Below are positions 23,293 to 33,673 of a DNA stretch of 64,000 nucleotides, in pieces (positions within the stretch are counted from its first letter, which is position 1; every line of letters begins with the position of its first letter). Both the position numbers and the translations under genes were made by a program. Origin of the DNA: Paraburkholderia sp. BL25I1N1 (GTDB taxonomy: Bacteria > Pseudomonadota > Gammaproteobacteria > Burkholderiales > Burkholderiaceae); NCBI RefSeq assembly GCF_003002025.1, contig NZ_PVZB01000009.1, positions 124,001-188,000 of the forward strand. Reading direction: 5' to 3'. The notes under the pieces were generated by a model. That model ran no database searches. It was not told the origin of the DNA and was given only the letters and a program-made list of their open reading frames with translations.

Positions 23293-25134
23293 ATGAACTT
23301 GTCCTTCGTGAAGCTGTTTTTGAAGCGCCCGGCTAGCGCATTCCGCGTACCGCACGCCGTGTCCGCTCGCCGGATGCTCGGTGCGGCAGCGCTCGCAGTC
23401 TGGGCACTGGCGGCCGTGCCCGCTTACGCGCAGGACCCCTCGCCGGACTCGGACGACACCTCGGTCACCTTGCCGGATCCGCTCGGCCCGGCATCGGCGG
23501 AAGACCAGAAGTCCCTGCCCGGCGTGCCGCTAACGAGCCAGATCGTATTCCAGGTGCTCGCTGCCGAGGTCGCGCTGCAGCGCGACCAACCGGCGCCCGC
23601 CTATCAGACTTACCTCGCGCTCGCGCGCGACACGCACGATCCGCGCATGGCGCAGCGCGCCACCGAGATCGCGCTGGCCGCGCAGAGTCCGTCGGACGCG
23701 TTGGCCGCCGCGCAATTGTGGCAGCAGTATGCGCCGAACTCGGAACGCGCCGCGCAACTCGACGCATCGCTGCTCGTGTTGTCCGGCAAACCTGACGACG
23801 CGGCGCCCATCCTCGCCCGCGAACTCGCACGCGTACCCGCCGACAATCGCGGCAGCGCGATCCTCGCGCTGCAGTTGCTGCTCTCGCGCGGCCCGAACCG
23901 GATCGGCGGCCTGCACGTGTTGCAGGATCTGCTCAAGAACGACATGAACCGGCCGGAAGCGCAACTGGCGATCGCACGCCAGCAGCTCGTATCGGACGAC
24001 GCACCTGGCGCGCGCAAGTCGCTCGAACAGGCGCTCGCGCTCAAGCCCGACTATTTACCGGCAGCGCTGACGCTGTCGCAAATGGGCCCGGAAGAGCGCA
24101 AGGAAGGCATCGCTTCGCTCGAAAAGTACGTGCAGCAGAATCCGAAATCGCATGACGCGCGTCTCGCGCTCGCGCAGATGTATCTCGCGAGCGACCGTCT
24201 GGACGACGCGCAGAAGCAGTTCGAGATCATGCACAAGAACAACGCGAACGAGCTGACGCCGCTCATGGCGCTCGCGCTGATCAAGATCCAGCAGAAGAAT
24301 TTCACCGACGCGCAAACCTACCTGACGCAGTACGCCCAGCAAGCCGAAAAAACGCAGGGCGCCGATCCGGGCCAGGCGTACATCTACCTTGCGCAACTGT
24401 CGCTCGAGCAGAAGAATGAAGCGGCCGCGAGCGACTGGCTGAACAAGATCTCGCCGTCGAGCCAGCAATATGTGCCGGCGCAGATCACGCGCGCGCAATT
24501 GCTCGCCAAGCAGGGCAAGACCGACGACGCACGCAAGCTGCTGGCTAACCTGCCGGCGCCGGACCCGCGCGACCAGGCGCTGATCTCCCGCACCGATGCG
24601 GCGATCCTGTTCGACGCGAAGCGCTACCCGGAGGCGGAATCACGTTTGCAGCGAGCCACGGCGCAATTTCCCGACGACCCCGATCTGACCTACGACTACG
24701 CGATGTCCGCCGAGAAAACCGGCCATTACGACGTCATGGAAGCGCAGTTGCGCAAGCTGATCCAGACGCAGCCCGACAATCCGCAAGCGTACAACGCGCT
24801 CGGCTACTCGCTGGCCGATCGCAATCAGCGCCTCGCCGAAGCGGATAAGTTGGTCGAGAAGGCATCCTCATTGGCGCCGAACGACGCGTTCATCATGGAC
24901 AGCGTCGGCTGGGTCAAATACCGGATGGGCAACACCTCGGACGCAATCAAGCTGCTGCGCAAAGCTTACGACATGCAACCGAACGCCGAAATCGGCGCGC
25001 ACCTCGGCGAAGTGCTATGGAAATCCGGCAATCAGGATCAGGCACGCGCCGCTTTCCGCGATGCGCGCAAGCTCGAACCGGACAACGACACGCTTGTCAA
25101 AACGCTCCAACGTCTTCAGGTGAACGATCTTTGA
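23293..25134 (+). CDS. Exported tetratricopeptide-repeat protein
   Basis: A 613-residue protein from the ATG at 23293 ([13 protein letters not shown]). A signal-like hydrophobic stretch ([16 protein letters not shown]) around residues 28-45 is followed by an acidic Pro-rich linker and then many TPR units, clearest in [20 protein letters not shown] and the C-terminal [19 protein letters not shown] / [15 protein letters not shown] pairs. It is probably a periplasmic or outer-membrane-associated scaffold. Its stop overlaps the lolB start (TGATG), suggesting an envelope role coupled to lipoprotein sorting, but the function is not known. Confidence 0.88.
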   Translation: MNLSFVKLFLKRPASAFRVPHAVSARRMLGAAALAVWALAAVPAYAQDPSPDSDDTSVTLPDPLGPASAEDQKSLPGVPLTSQIVFQVLAAEVALQRDQPAPAYQTYLALARDTHDPRMAQRATEIALAAQSPSDALAAAQLWQQYAPNSERAAQLDASLLVLSGKPDDAAPILARELARVPADNRGSAILALQLLLSRGPNRIGGLHVLQDLLKNDMNRPEAQLAIARQQLVSDDAPGARKSLEQALALKPDYLPAALTLSQMGPEERKEGIASLEKYVQQNPKSHDARLALAQMYLASDRLDDAQKQFEIMHKNNANELTPLMALALIKIQQKNFTDAQTYLTQYAQQAEKTQGADPGQAYIYLAQLSLEQKNEAAASDWLNKISPSSQQYVPAQITRAQLLAKQGKTDDARKLLANLPAPDPRDQALISRTDAAILFDAKRYPEAESRLQRATAQFPDDPDLTYDYAMSAEKTGHYDVMEAQLRKLIQTQPDNPQAYNALGYSLADRNQRLAEADKLVEKASSLAPNDAFIMDSVGWVKYRMGNTSDAIKLLRKAYDMQPNAEIGAHLGEVLWKSGNQDQARAAFRDARKLEPDNDTLVKTLQRLQVNDL

Positions 25135-25766
25135 TGCGTCTTTCCCGTTTGATTTACTTTCCTCAGGCGCCGCGCAGCGCCGCGTTCGCTCTCGCTGCGG
25201 CAGCGGTGGTCGCACTGGCCGGTTGTGCATCGGTCAAACCGCAAGGGCCGTCTACGTCGAATGCCGCGACCTCCGTCACCGCGCAGACGAGCCGTGCTTA
25301 CCAGGGCCGTTTCGCGGTTCAGTACAACGATCAGAACGGCCAGCAGCGCAACGCTTACGGCAACTTCACGTGGCAGGAAACCGGCGACACCGTGACCCTG
25401 CAGTTGCGCAACCCGCTCGGCCAGACGCTGGCGGTGGTGACGTCGTCGCCGGCTTCGGCAACGCTGGAGCTACCGAATCGCCAGCCGCTCACCGCGGATA
25501 ACGTCTCTACGCTGATGCAGAATGCGCTCGGCTTCGCGTTGCCGGTCGAAGGGCTGCGCTATTGGCTGCAACCGTCGCCGGCGCCCACTTCGCGCGCCAG
25601 GACCGAGAAGGATCCCGAGCAACCGTCGCGGCTCAAGCAAATCACACAGGACGGCTGGACAATCGACTATCTGGCTTATGCCGACGCGCCCGCAACCGGT
25701 GTGAAGCGCATCAACCTGAGCCGTTCGGAACCGCCGCTCGACATCAAGCTCGTGCTGGATCAGTAA
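25134..25766 (+). CDS. lolB: Outer-membrane lipoprotein insertase LolB
   Basis: An outer-membrane lipoprotein that accepts lipoproteins from LolA. It has 210 residues from the ATG at 25134, overlapping the TPR gene stop. The signal peptide ends in lipobox LAGC near residues 26-29. The mature part has the LolB pattern (YQGRFAVQYNDQNGQQRNAY, NPLGQTLAVV, LRYWLQ and a C-terminal IDYLAYADA). It is followed by ispE 65 bp on, as in many gamma- and betaproteobacteria. Confidence 0.93.
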   Translation: MRLSRLIYFPQAPRSAAFALAAAAVVALAGCASVKPQGPSTSNAATSVTAQTSRAYQGRFAVQYNDQNGQQRNAYGNFTWQETGDTVTLQLRNPLGQTLAVVTSSPASATLELPNRQPLTADNVSTLMQNALGFALPVEGLRYWLQPSPAPTSRARTEKDPEQPSRLKQITQDGWTIDYLAYADAPATGVKRINLSRSEPPLDIKLVLDQ

Positions 25767-25831
25767 CCTCGCGCCGTCTCGCGCGACCTTGCCGCTTCTT
25801 CGGCGCCATCTGGCGCATGTAGCCTCGACTC

Positions 25832-26713
25832 ATGATTGAAACGACCGATTCGCTGCGCGATTGCCTCGCGCCAGCGAAACTCAACCTCTTCCTGCACATC
25901 ACAGGCCGCCGGCCGGATGGCTATCACACGCTGCAAACGGTCTTCCAGTTGCTCGACTGGGGCGACACGCTGCACTTCACGCGACGTGACGACGGACTCA
26001 TCACGCGCAGCACCGAAATCGCCGACGTGCCGCCGGAACACGACCTGACTGTACGCGCGGCGACGCTGCTCAAAACGCATACGGGCTCGCCCGAAGGCGT
26101 CGATATTGAAATCGACAAGCGTCTGCCGATGGGTGCCGGTCTCGGCGGCGGCAGCTCTGATGCGGCGACGACGCTGCTCGCGCTGAACCGTTTGTGGAAG
26201 CTCAATCTGCCTCGGCTGGAGTTGCAGGCGCTGGCATTGAAACTTGGCGCCGATGTGCCGTTTTTTGTTTTCGGAAAAAATGCGTTCGCCCAGGGTGTCG
26301 GAGAAGCTTTAGACGTTGTACAATTGCCGCCGCGCCATTTCCTAGTAGTGACGCCGAGGGTTCATGTTCCGACTGCAGCGATTTTCTCTGAAAAAGCGTT
26401 GACAAGAGATTCAAAACCCCTCACAATTACGGACTTTCCTGCAGAACTTAGCTGCAACACTGAATGGCCAGAAAGTTTCGGCCGCAATGACATGCAGCAG
26501 GTTGTCGTAGGAAAATACGCGGAAGTAGCGCATGTGTTGCGATGGTTTGAAAACGTCGCGCCAGCGCGGATGTCTGGATCAGGTGCGAGTGTTTTTGCCG
26601 CGTTCCGAAGTAAAGCTGAAGCAGAAGCGGTGCAAGCCAAACTGCCAGCCGAATGGAATAGCGCAGTGACCGCAGGTCTCGATCAGCATCCACTCTTTAC
26701 TTTCGCGTCATAA
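25832..26713 (+). CDS. ispE: 4-diphosphocytidyl-2-C-methyl-D-erythritol kinase
   Basis: GHMP-family kinase of the MEP isoprenoid pathway, 293 residues. It opens with [21 protein letters not shown] (Lys and Asp of the active site), the ATP-binding [14 protein letters not shown] lies near residues 93-106, and the C-terminal [14 protein letters not shown] motif is present. The protein is intact, but its 3' half from about 26250 uses AT-richer codons (TTT, AAA, AGT, GTA) than the 5' half and the neighbours. Confidence 0.97.
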   Translation: MIETTDSLRDCLAPAKLNLFLHITGRRPDGYHTLQTVFQLLDWGDTLHFTRRDDGLITRSTEIADVPPEHDLTVRAATLLKTHTGSPEGVDIEIDKRLPMGAGLGGGSSDAATTLLALNRLWKLNLPRLELQALALKLGADVPFFVFGKNAFAQGVGEALDVVQLPPRHFLVVTPRVHVPTAAIFSEKALTRDSKPLTITDFPAELSCNTEWPESFGRNDMQQVVVGKYAEVAHVLRWFENVAPARMSGSGASVFAAFRSKAEAEAVQAKLPAEWNSAVTAGLDQHPLFTFAS

Positions 26714-26762
26714 GTTTTGCCTCGTCGAACGCTCCTCGTTCGGTGAAGCTCAAAGTTAGTGT

Positions 26763-26839
26763 AGGGGAGTCGCCAAGTTGGTTAAGGCACCGGATTTTGA
26801 TTCCGGCATTCGAAGGTTCGACTCCTTCCTCCCCTGCCA
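26763..26839 (+). tRNA. glnQ-type tRNA: tRNA-Gln (anticodon TTG)
   Basis: A 77-nt cloverleaf: acceptor stem AGGGGAG (26763-26769) pairs with CTCCCCT (26829-26835), with discriminator G and encoded CCA at 26837-26839. The D-loop contains GTTGGTTAAGG. The anticodon stem CCGGA/TCCGG flanks the loop TTTTGAT with anticodon TTG at 26797-26799. The T-arm is GAAGG-TTCGACT-CCTTC. It reads CAA and, by wobble, CAG. Confidence 0.97.
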
Positions 26840-26883
26840 AAATTCTCGCATTTCCCTCGCCCCCAGCCTGAAGCAGGTGCACG

Positions 26884-27840
26884 ATGAGCAGCCATGACGG
26901 CCTGATGGTTTTTACTGGCAACGCAAATCCCGCGCTTGCACAGGAAGTCGTCAAAATCCTCGGTATTCCCCTCGGCAAAGCAATGGTTAGCCGTTTCTCG
27001 GACGGTGAAATCCAGGTCGAGATTCAGGAAAACGTGCGTGGCAAGGATGTCTTCGTCCTGCAGTCCACGTGCGCGCCGGCGAACGACAACCTGATGGAAC
27101 TGATGATCATGGTCGATGCGCTCAAGCGCGCATCCGCCGGCCGGATCACCGCAGCCATCCCCTACTTCGGTTATGCTCGTCAAGATCGTCGCCCGCGTTC
27201 CGCGCGCGTCGCCATCTCGGCGAAGATCGTGGCGAACATGCTGGAAATCGCCGGCGTCGAGCGGATCATTACGATGGATCTGCACGCCGACCAGATTCAA
27301 GGCTTCTTCGACATTCCGGTCGACAACATCTACGCTACGCCCGTGCTGCTCGGCGATCTGCGCAAGCAGAACTACGAGAACCTGCTGGTCGTTTCGCCGG
27401 ACGTCGGCGGCGTGGTGCGTGCCCGGGCATTGGCCAAGCAACTGAATTGCGATCTCGCGATCATCGACAAACGCCGCCCGAAGGCGAACGTTGCCGAAGT
27501 GATGAACATCATCGGTGAAGTCGAAGGCCGTACCTGCGTGATCATGGACGACATGGTCGACACCGCCGGCACGCTCTGCAAGGCAGCACAAGTTTTGAAG
27601 GAACGCGGCGCAAAGCAGGTGTTCGCTTACGCTACGCACCCGGTTCTGTCGGGCGGCGCGGGCGAGCGTATCGCGGCTTCCGCACTCGACGAACTCGTTG
27701 TCACGGACACGATCCCGCTAGGCGAAGAAGCCCGCTCGTGCGCAAAGATCCGTTCGTTGACCAGCGCCGGCCTGCTTGCCGAAACGTTCTCGCGGATTCG
27801 CCGCGGCGATTCGGTCATGTCGCTGTTCGCTGAAAGTTAA
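26884..27840 (+). CDS. prs: Ribose-phosphate pyrophosphokinase
   Basis: Makes PRPP from ribose-5-phosphate and ATP for nucleotide, histidine and tryptophan synthesis. It has 318 residues, the normal length. Visible motifs are the flexible-loop region [18 protein letters not shown], the cation-binding [17 protein letters not shown] (about residues 135-151) and the PRPP loop [13 protein letters not shown]. It lies between tRNA-Gln and rplY, the usual ispE-tRNA-prs-rplY-pth order. Confidence 0.98.
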   Translation: MSSHDGLMVFTGNANPALAQEVVKILGIPLGKAMVSRFSDGEIQVEIQENVRGKDVFVLQSTCAPANDNLMELMIMVDALKRASAGRITAAIPYFGYARQDRRPRSARVAISAKIVANMLEIAGVERIITMDLHADQIQGFFDIPVDNIYATPVLLGDLRKQNYENLLVVSPDVGGVVRARALAKQLNCDLAIIDKRRPKANVAEVMNIIGEVEGRTCVIMDDMVDTAGTLCKAAQVLKERGAKQVFAYATHPVLSGGAGERIAASALDELVVTDTIPLGEEARSCAKIRSLTSAGLLAETFSRIRRGDSVMSLFAES

Positions 27841-27931
27841 GTATTTGCGAAGGCGCAGTGCGCCGCTTCTGGCGGCAAGCTGCGCTTTTGCACAATCGGC
27901 ATGAACGAACGAAGGTTCGTGCCGCAGCTCT

Positions 27932-27967
27932 GGGGCCTCAGCCATCTGGCTTGGAGGCCCCGTTTTT
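27932..27967 (+). terminator. Terminator or attenuator hairpin just upstream of rplY
   Basis: GGGGCCTC (27932-27939) pairs with GAGGCCCC (27954-27961), extended inside by AGCC/GGCT, and is followed by a T5 run. It ends only 36 bases before the rplY ATG. It either terminates prs transcription or acts as a read-through or attenuation point in the rplY leader. A second small palindrome (CGAAC-GAAG-GTTCG) lies upstream around 27907-27920. Confidence 0.75.
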
Positions 27968-28003
27968 ACTGCCTGGTCGCGGGCAGTGCATTGGAGATTC
28001 AAA

Positions 28004-28627
28004 ATGAAAGTAGTCGCTTTCGAGCGTTCTTTGCAAGGTACGGGTGCGAGCCGCCGCCTGCGTAACTCGGGCAAGACCCCGGGCATCGTATATGGCGCTG
28101 GTGCTGAAACGCAATTGGTCGAACTGGACCACAACGCGCTGTGGCACGCGCTGAAGAAAGAAGTTTTCCACTCGTCGATCCTCGATCTGGAAGTGGCAGG
28201 CAAGTCGCAACAGGTTCTGCTGCGCGACGTGCAATACCACCCGTTCCGTCAGCTCGTGCTGCACGTGGACTTCCAACGTGTCGACGCGAAGAAGAAGCTG
28301 CACACCAAGGTGCCGCTGCACTTCATGAACCAGGAATCGAACCCGGCAGTGAAGCTGTCGAGCGCGGTGATCTCGCACGTCATCAACGAAATCGAAATCG
28401 AGTGCCTGCCGTCGGCACTGCCGGAATTCCTCGAAGTTGATCTGGCGACGATCGAAGCAGGTCACTCGGTTCACGCCAAAGACATCAAGCTGCCGGCAGG
28501 TGTGTCGCTGGTTGCTCACGTCGAAGCAGAAAATCCGGTGGTCGCAGCTGCAACGATCCCGGCTGGCGCAATCGCTGAAGGCGACGCCGCTGCTGCTGAA
28601 GGCGAAGGCGAAAAGCCGGCTGCTTAA
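28004..28627 (+). CDS. rplY: 50S ribosomal protein L25 (general stress protein Ctc)
   Basis: 5S rRNA-binding protein of the long Ctc type, 207 residues. It has an N-terminal L25 domain ([25 protein letters not shown]) and the C-terminal TL5 beta domain, ending in an Ala/Glu-rich tail. The ATG at 28004 has GGAG seven bases upstream. An in-frame ATG at 27986 is less likely. It is followed by a strong terminator and pth. Confidence 0.97.
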   Translation: MKVVAFERSLQGTGASRRLRNSGKTPGIVYGAGAETQLVELDHNALWHALKKEVFHSSILDLEVAGKSQQVLLRDVQYHPFRQLVLHVDFQRVDAKKKLHTKVPLHFMNQESNPAVKLSSAVISHVINEIEIECLPSALPEFLEVDLATIEAGHSVHAKDIKLPAGVSLVAHVEAENPVVAAATIPAGAIAEGDAAAAEGEGEKPAA

Positions 28628-28688
28628 GGGCGCCTCAGGCAAAGAGCAAGAAATCCTCTCGATCCGTTTGAATGAAACGGTCGACGTG

Positions 28689-28721
28689 ACCCGCCGAGGT
28701 TCGCCCCGGCGGGTTTTTTTT
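28689..28721 (+). terminator. Rho-independent terminator after rplY
   Basis: ACCCGCCG / CGGCGGGT stem (28689-28714) runs into eight T, with a second T-rich tract just after. pth begins 57 bases further and may be read by partial read-through or its own promoter. Confidence 0.85.
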
Positions 28722-28777
28722 CGGTTTTTTTCGGCCCGGCTGCGTTCAGCTTTCGGGCCAGACGGACCTACGCAATC

Positions 28778-29380
28778 ATGATCAAGCTGATCGTCGGCCT
28801 CGGCAATCCGGGCGCCGAATATACCGCGACGCGCCACAACGCCGGCTTCTGGCTGGTCGATCAACTGGCGCGCGAAGCAGGCGCGACGCTGCGTGACGAA
28901 CGGCGTTTCCACGGCTTCTATGCCAAGGCACGGCTTCACGGCGAGGAAGTGCATCTGCTGGAACCGCAGACGTATATGAACCGTTCCGGCCAATCGGTCG
29001 TGGCGGTTGCGCAGTTCTTCAAGATTCTCCCCGACGAAATCCTGGTCGCGCACGACGAACTCGACATGCCGCCCGGCAGCATCAAGCTGAAGCTCGGCGG
29101 CGGCAGCGGCGGCCACAACGGGCTGAAGGACATTACCGCGCATCTTTCGTCGCAGCAGTATTGGCGGCTGCGGATCGGCATCGGCCATCCGCGCGACCTG
29201 ATTCCTGAGAGCGCGCGCGCCGGTGCCAAGCCCGACGTCGCCAACTACGTGCTGAAACCGCCGCGCCGGGAAGAGCAGGACGTGATCGATGCGTCGATCG
29301 AGCGCGGGCTCGCCGTCATGCCGCAAATCATCAAGGGCGAACTGGAACGCGCGATGATGCAACTGCATCGCAACCCGTAG
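28778..29380 (+). CDS. pth: Peptidyl-tRNA hydrolase
   Basis: Releases peptides from peptidyl-tRNA that drops off ribosomes. It has 200 residues. The conserved start [21 protein letters not shown] contains the catalytic His, followed by [12 protein letters not shown] and HDELDMPPG with the active-site Asp. Its position after rplY is typical. Confidence 0.97.
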   Translation: MIKLIVGLGNPGAEYTATRHNAGFWLVDQLAREAGATLRDERRFHGFYAKARLHGEEVHLLEPQTYMNRSGQSVVAVAQFFKILPDEILVAHDELDMPPGSIKLKLGGGSGGHNGLKDITAHLSSQQYWRLRIGIGHPRDLIPESARAGAKPDVANYVLKPPRREEQDVIDASIERGLAVMPQIIKGELERAMMQLHRNP

Positions 29381-29450
29381 ACTGTTTCGCTGGAAGCCAG
29401 CTTGCCGTAACGCAGTCGACAGCAACGATCTTGTTTGGGAGGAGAACCGC

Positions 29451-30530
29451 TTGAGCCGCTATTGGAGTGACATCGTTCACCGTCTGACACCGTATGTGCC
29501 GGGCGAACAGCCCGTGGTCGCGCATCCGGTCAAGCTGAATACCAACGAGAATCCGTATCCGCCGTCGCCGCGAGTGCTCGAAGCGATCCGGCGGGAACTG
29601 GGCGACGCGGCCGAATCGCTGCGGCGCTACCCCGATCCAACGGCGCACAAGCTCCGCGAAACGGTTGCCGCGTACCACGGCATCCGCGCGGAACAGGTGT
29701 TTGCCGGCAACGGCTCTGACGAAGTGCTGGCACTCACGTTCCAGGCCTTGCTCAAGCACGACATGCCCCTGCTGTTTCCGGACATCACGTACAGCTTCTA
29801 TCCCACGTATGCGCGACTTTTCGAAGTCAACTACCGGACAATCCCGCTGGACGACAGCTTCGCGATCAACGTCGACGACTACAAGTCGCCGAATGGCGGC
29901 ATCCTGTTCCCGAATCCGAACGCGCCGACCGGCCGTCCGCTGCCGCTCGACGATATCGAGCGCCTGGTGGCGAGCAATCCCGATTCCGTCGTGGTGATCG
30001 ACGAAGCCTATGTGGATTTCGGCGCCGAATCGGCCATCTGTCTGATCGACCGTTATCCGAATCTGCTGGTCGTCCAGACCGTGTCGAAGTCGCGTTCGCT
30101 GGCAGGAATGCGCGTCGGCTTTGCGTTCGGCAACCCGGAGTTGATCGGCGCGCTGAACCGCGTGAAGGACAGCTTCAACTCGTATCCGCTGGACCGTCTC
30201 GCGCAAGTCGCCGCCGTGGCGGCATACGAAGACGACGCGTGGTTTCGCGACACCTGCGCCAAAGTTGTGGCAAGCCGCGAGCGACTGGCCGCGGGACTGA
30301 CGGCATTGGGCTTCGAGGTGGTGCCGTCGGCGGCGAATCTGCTGTTCGCTCGCCATGAGGGCTACGACGCCGCGACGCTCGTGCTGCGACTGAGGGAAAA
30401 GGATATCTTCGTGCGCCATTTCAAGGCGGCGCGCGTCGACCAGCATCTGCGAATCTCAGTCGGCACCGACGCCGAATGCGACATTCTGCTGGACGCGTTG
30501 CGCGAGATCTTCAGCGCTTACGTGGGATAG
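29451..30530 (+). CDS. hisC: Histidinol-phosphate aminotransferase
   Basis: PLP-dependent fold-type I aminotransferase of histidine synthesis, 359 residues. The start is TTG at 29451, supported by GGAGGAG eight bases upstream and the conserved [12 protein letters not shown] following. The PLP lysine lies in [18 protein letters not shown], and IDEAYVDFG holds the cofactor-binding Asp. It is outside the main his operon, so it is probably one of two hisC paralogues in the genome. This cannot be checked here. Confidence 0.95.
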   Translation: MSRYWSDIVHRLTPYVPGEQPVVAHPVKLNTNENPYPPSPRVLEAIRRELGDAAESLRRYPDPTAHKLRETVAAYHGIRAEQVFAGNGSDEVLALTFQALLKHDMPLLFPDITYSFYPTYARLFEVNYRTIPLDDSFAINVDDYKSPNGGILFPNPNAPTGRPLPLDDIERLVASNPDSVVVIDEAYVDFGAESAICLIDRYPNLLVVQTVSKSRSLAGMRVGFAFGNPELIGALNRVKDSFNSYPLDRLAQVAAVAAYEDDAWFRDTCAKVVASRERLAAGLTALGFEVVPSAANLLFARHEGYDAATLVLRLREKDIFVRHFKAARVDQHLRISVGTDAECDILLDALREIFSAYVG

Positions 30531-30560
30531 GACTGCGCAAAAGCATCACCGCCAAAGGAA

Positions 30561-30592
30561 AACGGCGAGGCCGAATAGCCTCGCCGTTTTTT
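30561..30592. terminator. Bidirectional terminator between hisC and ferredoxin
   Basis: An 11-bp perfect stem, AACGGCGAGGC / GCCTCGCCGTT (30561-30588, loop CGAATA), with eight T on the plus side and an A-rich left flank that serves the minus-strand ferredoxin gene. Confidence 0.9.
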
Positions 30593-30606
30593 TTAGGCTT
30601 CGTACC

Positions 30607-30876
<270 letters not shown>

Positions 30877-30927
30877 TCACGCCGCCCGCAGCCGGCTTTG
30901 ATCCGTCAAACCGACAGTTTACGCCGG

Positions 30928-31443
30928 TTACGGTTGTCCCGCCGAAGCGCCGCTAGCCGGATCCATCGCGGCGACCTTTTCCGTCAACCATTTCTCGACC
31001 GATGGGAACACGAACTTGCTGACGTCGCCGCCGAGCTGGGCGATTTCACGCACGATCGTGCCCGAGATGAACTGGTACTGATCGGACGGCGTCATGAACA
31101 TGGTTTCGACGTCGGGCAGCAAATAGCGATTCATGCCGGCCATCTGGAACTCATATTCGAAGTCCGACACAGCCCGCAGACCGCGCACGATCACGCGCGC
31201 GTTATTGGTACGCACGAAATCCTTCAACAGCCCTTTGAAGCTCATCACCTGAACGTTCGGGTAGTGCCCGAGCACTTCGTGAGCGATGTCGAGGCGCTCT
31301 TCGAGCGTGAAAAATGGCTTCTTGTTGCGGCTGTCGGCAACGCCGACCACCAGCGTGTCGAAAATGCTCGACGCGCGCCGAACGAGGTCTTCGTGACCGC
31401 GCGTCAGCGGGTCGAACGTGCCCGGGTACACGGCGACTACCAT
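30928..31443 (-). CDS. coaD: Phosphopantetheine adenylyltransferase
   Basis: Fourth step of CoA synthesis. It has 171 residues from the ATG at 31443 ([20 protein letters not shown]), preceded by GAGGAG. The open frame to 31467 adds eight residues without conservation. The nucleotidyltransferase TxGH motif (TRGH) and the later ISGTIVRE (ISSTxVRE-like) match the family. It is downstream of rsmD on the same strand, the common rsmD-coaD-ferredoxin order. Confidence 0.97.
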   Translation of the reverse strand: MVVAVYPGTFDPLTRGHEDLVRRASSIFDTLVVGVADSRNKKPFFTLEERLDIAHEVLGHYPNVQVMSFKGLLKDFVRTNNARVIVRGLRAVSDFEYEFQMAGMNRYLLPDVETMFMTPSDQYQFISGTIVREIAQLGGDVSKFVFPSVEKWLTEKVAAMDPASGASAGQP

Positions 31444-31555
31444 GAGACTTCTCCTCTCTTCAGACAAAGGGGCACGTCAAAGCGTCCACGCGACGCATTT
31501 GGCACCGACCGCGCCCGTGACGGCGAACCGTCCGGCGCTTGTTTTGGAACGCGCA

Positions 31556-32170
31556 TTATTCCTTATTTTCGCGCTGCAGCAAATGAAAGTGGACAGCGCC
31601 TGCCTTACCTTGCCGCACGATGTCCCACCCCGCGAGCGTCTCGTTCCCGTCGAGTTCGAGCGCCTCGCCTGCTTCCACATATAGAAATCCGTCTGCGCTC
31701 ACGAGCGGCGCCGCCAGCGCGAGCGCTTTGCCGAGCAGGTCGCCGCCGAACGGCGGATCGAGAAACACGACGTCGAACGAACCGGGCGGGAGGCTCGCGG
31801 CAAGACGCAAACCGTCTGCTTCAGCGATTTCGATTGTGCGCGCTGCCAGGCGTTCCTGGTTCGCGCGCAACTGGCTGGCAGCGCGCGCATTGCGCTCCAC
31901 CATCAAGACCCGTGCCGCGCCACGCGACGCCGCCTCGAAGCCCAGCGCGCCGCTGCCGGCAAACAGATCGAGGCAGCGCTGGCCGTCCAGACTCTGCCCG
32001 AGCCAGTTGAACAGCGTCTCGCGCACGCGATCCGGCGTGGGGCGCAGGCCGTCGAGATCGAGCACGGGCAAAGGCGTGCGCTTCCAGTCGCCGCCGATGA
32101 TACGGATGGCGTGCGGCTTGCCGCCTTTGGACGGAGCGCCATGGGCGCGTGAAGGTGCGGAACGGGGCAT
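31556..32170 (-). CDS. rsmD: 16S rRNA (guanine-966-N2)-methyltransferase
   Basis: SAM-dependent methyltransferase of 204 residues. RIIGGDWKRTPLPV is the conserved start of RsmD, DLFAGSGALGFEAASRGA is the SAM-binding motif I, and FLDPPFG is the catalytic DPPF/NPPY-type motif. It modifies G966 of the small-subunit rRNA. It is divergent from ftsY, as in many proteobacteria. Confidence 0.96.
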   Translation of the reverse strand: MPRSAPSRAHGAPSKGGKPHAIRIIGGDWKRTPLPVLDLDGLRPTPDRVRETLFNWLGQSLDGQRCLDLFAGSGALGFEAASRGAARVLMVERNARAASQLRANQERLAARTIEIAEADGLRLAASLPPGSFDVVFLDPPFGGDLLGKALALAAPLVSADGFLYVEAGEALELDGNETLAGWDIVRQGKAGAVHFHLLQRENKE

Positions 32171-32411
32171 GCGGTTTCGATTACCTTATTGAAGCGCCCG
32201 CGACGACGAAATATGCGGGCCGGAGCGCCAACGTTACCACAGCGACGCCCCGCGTCCAGCCTAGCCGTTCGGCCGATACGACGGCCGGCGGCGCGCCTGA
32301 TAAAATGTGCGGCTTCCAGCGCCTTGCATCCCGCATCGCAACGCTGCCTGCCGCTCCCGCCGGTCTTGTGCCGGCTGCGCGCATCGGCGCGCGCTCTCAC
32401 CACGCCAGATC

Positions 32412-33575
32412 ATGTTCAGCTTTTTCAAACGATTCAAGGGTTCGAAAGAGTCCGATAACGCGCCAGAAGAGTCGCAAACCGCGCCGGAAGGCTCGACGCC
32501 CACAGGCGCCGTGGAGGCGCCCGTCGCGCCGGCCACGCCGCAGCCGGCCGCGGCTCCGGTTCGCGTCGAGACGCCGCCAGTGGCCGCTCCGTCCGCAATC
32601 GATCCCGAGCCTGACGCATTCGCGCTCGAAGAAACTGTCGAAGTCGTCCCGCCGCCACTGCCGGACGCGGGCGCCAAGCGTTCGTGGCTGACGCGTCTGA
32701 AGACCGGCTTGTCGAAGACGAGCTCGAATCTGACCGGCATTTTCGTCGGCACGAAGATCGACGAAGACCTGTATGAAGAGCTCGAAACGGCGCTGCTGAT
32801 GTCGGACGCCGGCGTCGACGCCACCGAATTCCTGCTCGAAGCGCTGCGCGAAAAAGTGCGCGCCGAGCGCCTCGCCGATCCCCAGCAGGTCAAAATCGCG
32901 CTGCGCACGTTGCTAGTCGACCTGCTCAAGCCGCTGGAAAAATCGCTCATGCTCGGCCGCGCGCAGCCGCTCGTGATGATGATCGCCGGCGTCAACGGCG
33001 CGGGCAAGACCACCAGCATCGGCAAGCTCGCCAAGCATCTGCAGAGTTTCGATCAATCCGTGCTGCTGGCCGCGGGCGACACGTTCCGCGCCGCCGCGCG
33101 CGAGCAATTGGCCATTTGGGGTCAGCGCAACAACGTAACCGTGGTCTCGCAGGAAAGCGGCGACCCGGCTGCGGTGATCTTCGACGCGGTCGGCGCCGCG
33201 CGTGCGCGCAAAATCGACGTGATGATGGCGGACACGGCCGGCCGCCTGCCGACCCAACTGCATCTGATGGAAGAGCTGCGCAAGGTGAAGCGCGTGATCG
33301 GCAAGGCGCAAGACGGTGCGCCACACGAGGTGCTGCTGGTGATCGACGCCAACACCGGCCAGAACGCGCTCGCGCAAGTGAAGGCTTTCGACGACGCGCT
33401 CGGCCTCACCGGCCTGATCGTCACCAAACTCGACGGCACGGCGAAGGGCGGCATTCTGGCCGCGATCGCGCGGCAGCGTCCGATTCCGGTGTACTTTATC
33501 GGCGTCGGCGAAAAGGTCGAGGATTTGCAACCTTTCAGCGCGGAAGAGTTTTCCGACGCGTTGCTGGGCGGCTGA
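32412..33575 (+). CDS. ftsY: Signal recognition particle receptor FtsY
   Basis: GTPase that docks SRP-ribosome complexes at the inner membrane. It has 387 residues from the ATG at 32412 (MFSFFKRFKGSKES). An acidic Ala/Pro-rich A domain occupies about the first 85 residues, then the NG domain follows with [15 protein letters not shown] (G1), DTAGR (G3), TKLDGTAKGG (G4) and a final GVGEKVEDLQPF. The upstream frame to 32307 has no similarity. Confidence 0.98.
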   Translation: MFSFFKRFKGSKESDNAPEESQTAPEGSTPTGAVEAPVAPATPQPAAAPVRVETPPVAAPSAIDPEPDAFALEETVEVVPPPLPDAGAKRSWLTRLKTGLSKTSSNLTGIFVGTKIDEDLYEELETALLMSDAGVDATEFLLEALREKVRAERLADPQQVKIALRTLLVDLLKPLEKSLMLGRAQPLVMMIAGVNGAGKTTSIGKLAKHLQSFDQSVLLAAGDTFRAAAREQLAIWGQRNNVTVVSQESGDPAAVIFDAVGAARARKIDVMMADTAGRLPTQLHLMEELRKVKRVIGKAQDGAPHEVLLVIDANTGQNALAQVKAFDDALGLTGLIVTKLDGTAKGGILAAIARQRPIPVYFIGVGEKVEDLQPFSAEEFSDALLGG

Positions 33576-33621
33576 GCGCCACGGCGCTCGCGGGCTAAGC
33601 CTTGGGCTTAGGCAGCAAAAA

Positions 33622-33647
33622 GGGCACTCCGAGGAGTGCCCTTTTTT
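33622..33647. terminator. Bidirectional terminator between ftsY and maiA
   Basis: GGGCACTC / GAGTGCCC with a CGAG loop (33622-33641), T6 on the right and A4 on the left. It serves convergent ftsY and maiA. Confidence 0.9.
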
Positions 33648-33673
33648 CATCCCGGCTGCCCGACGATCACGAA

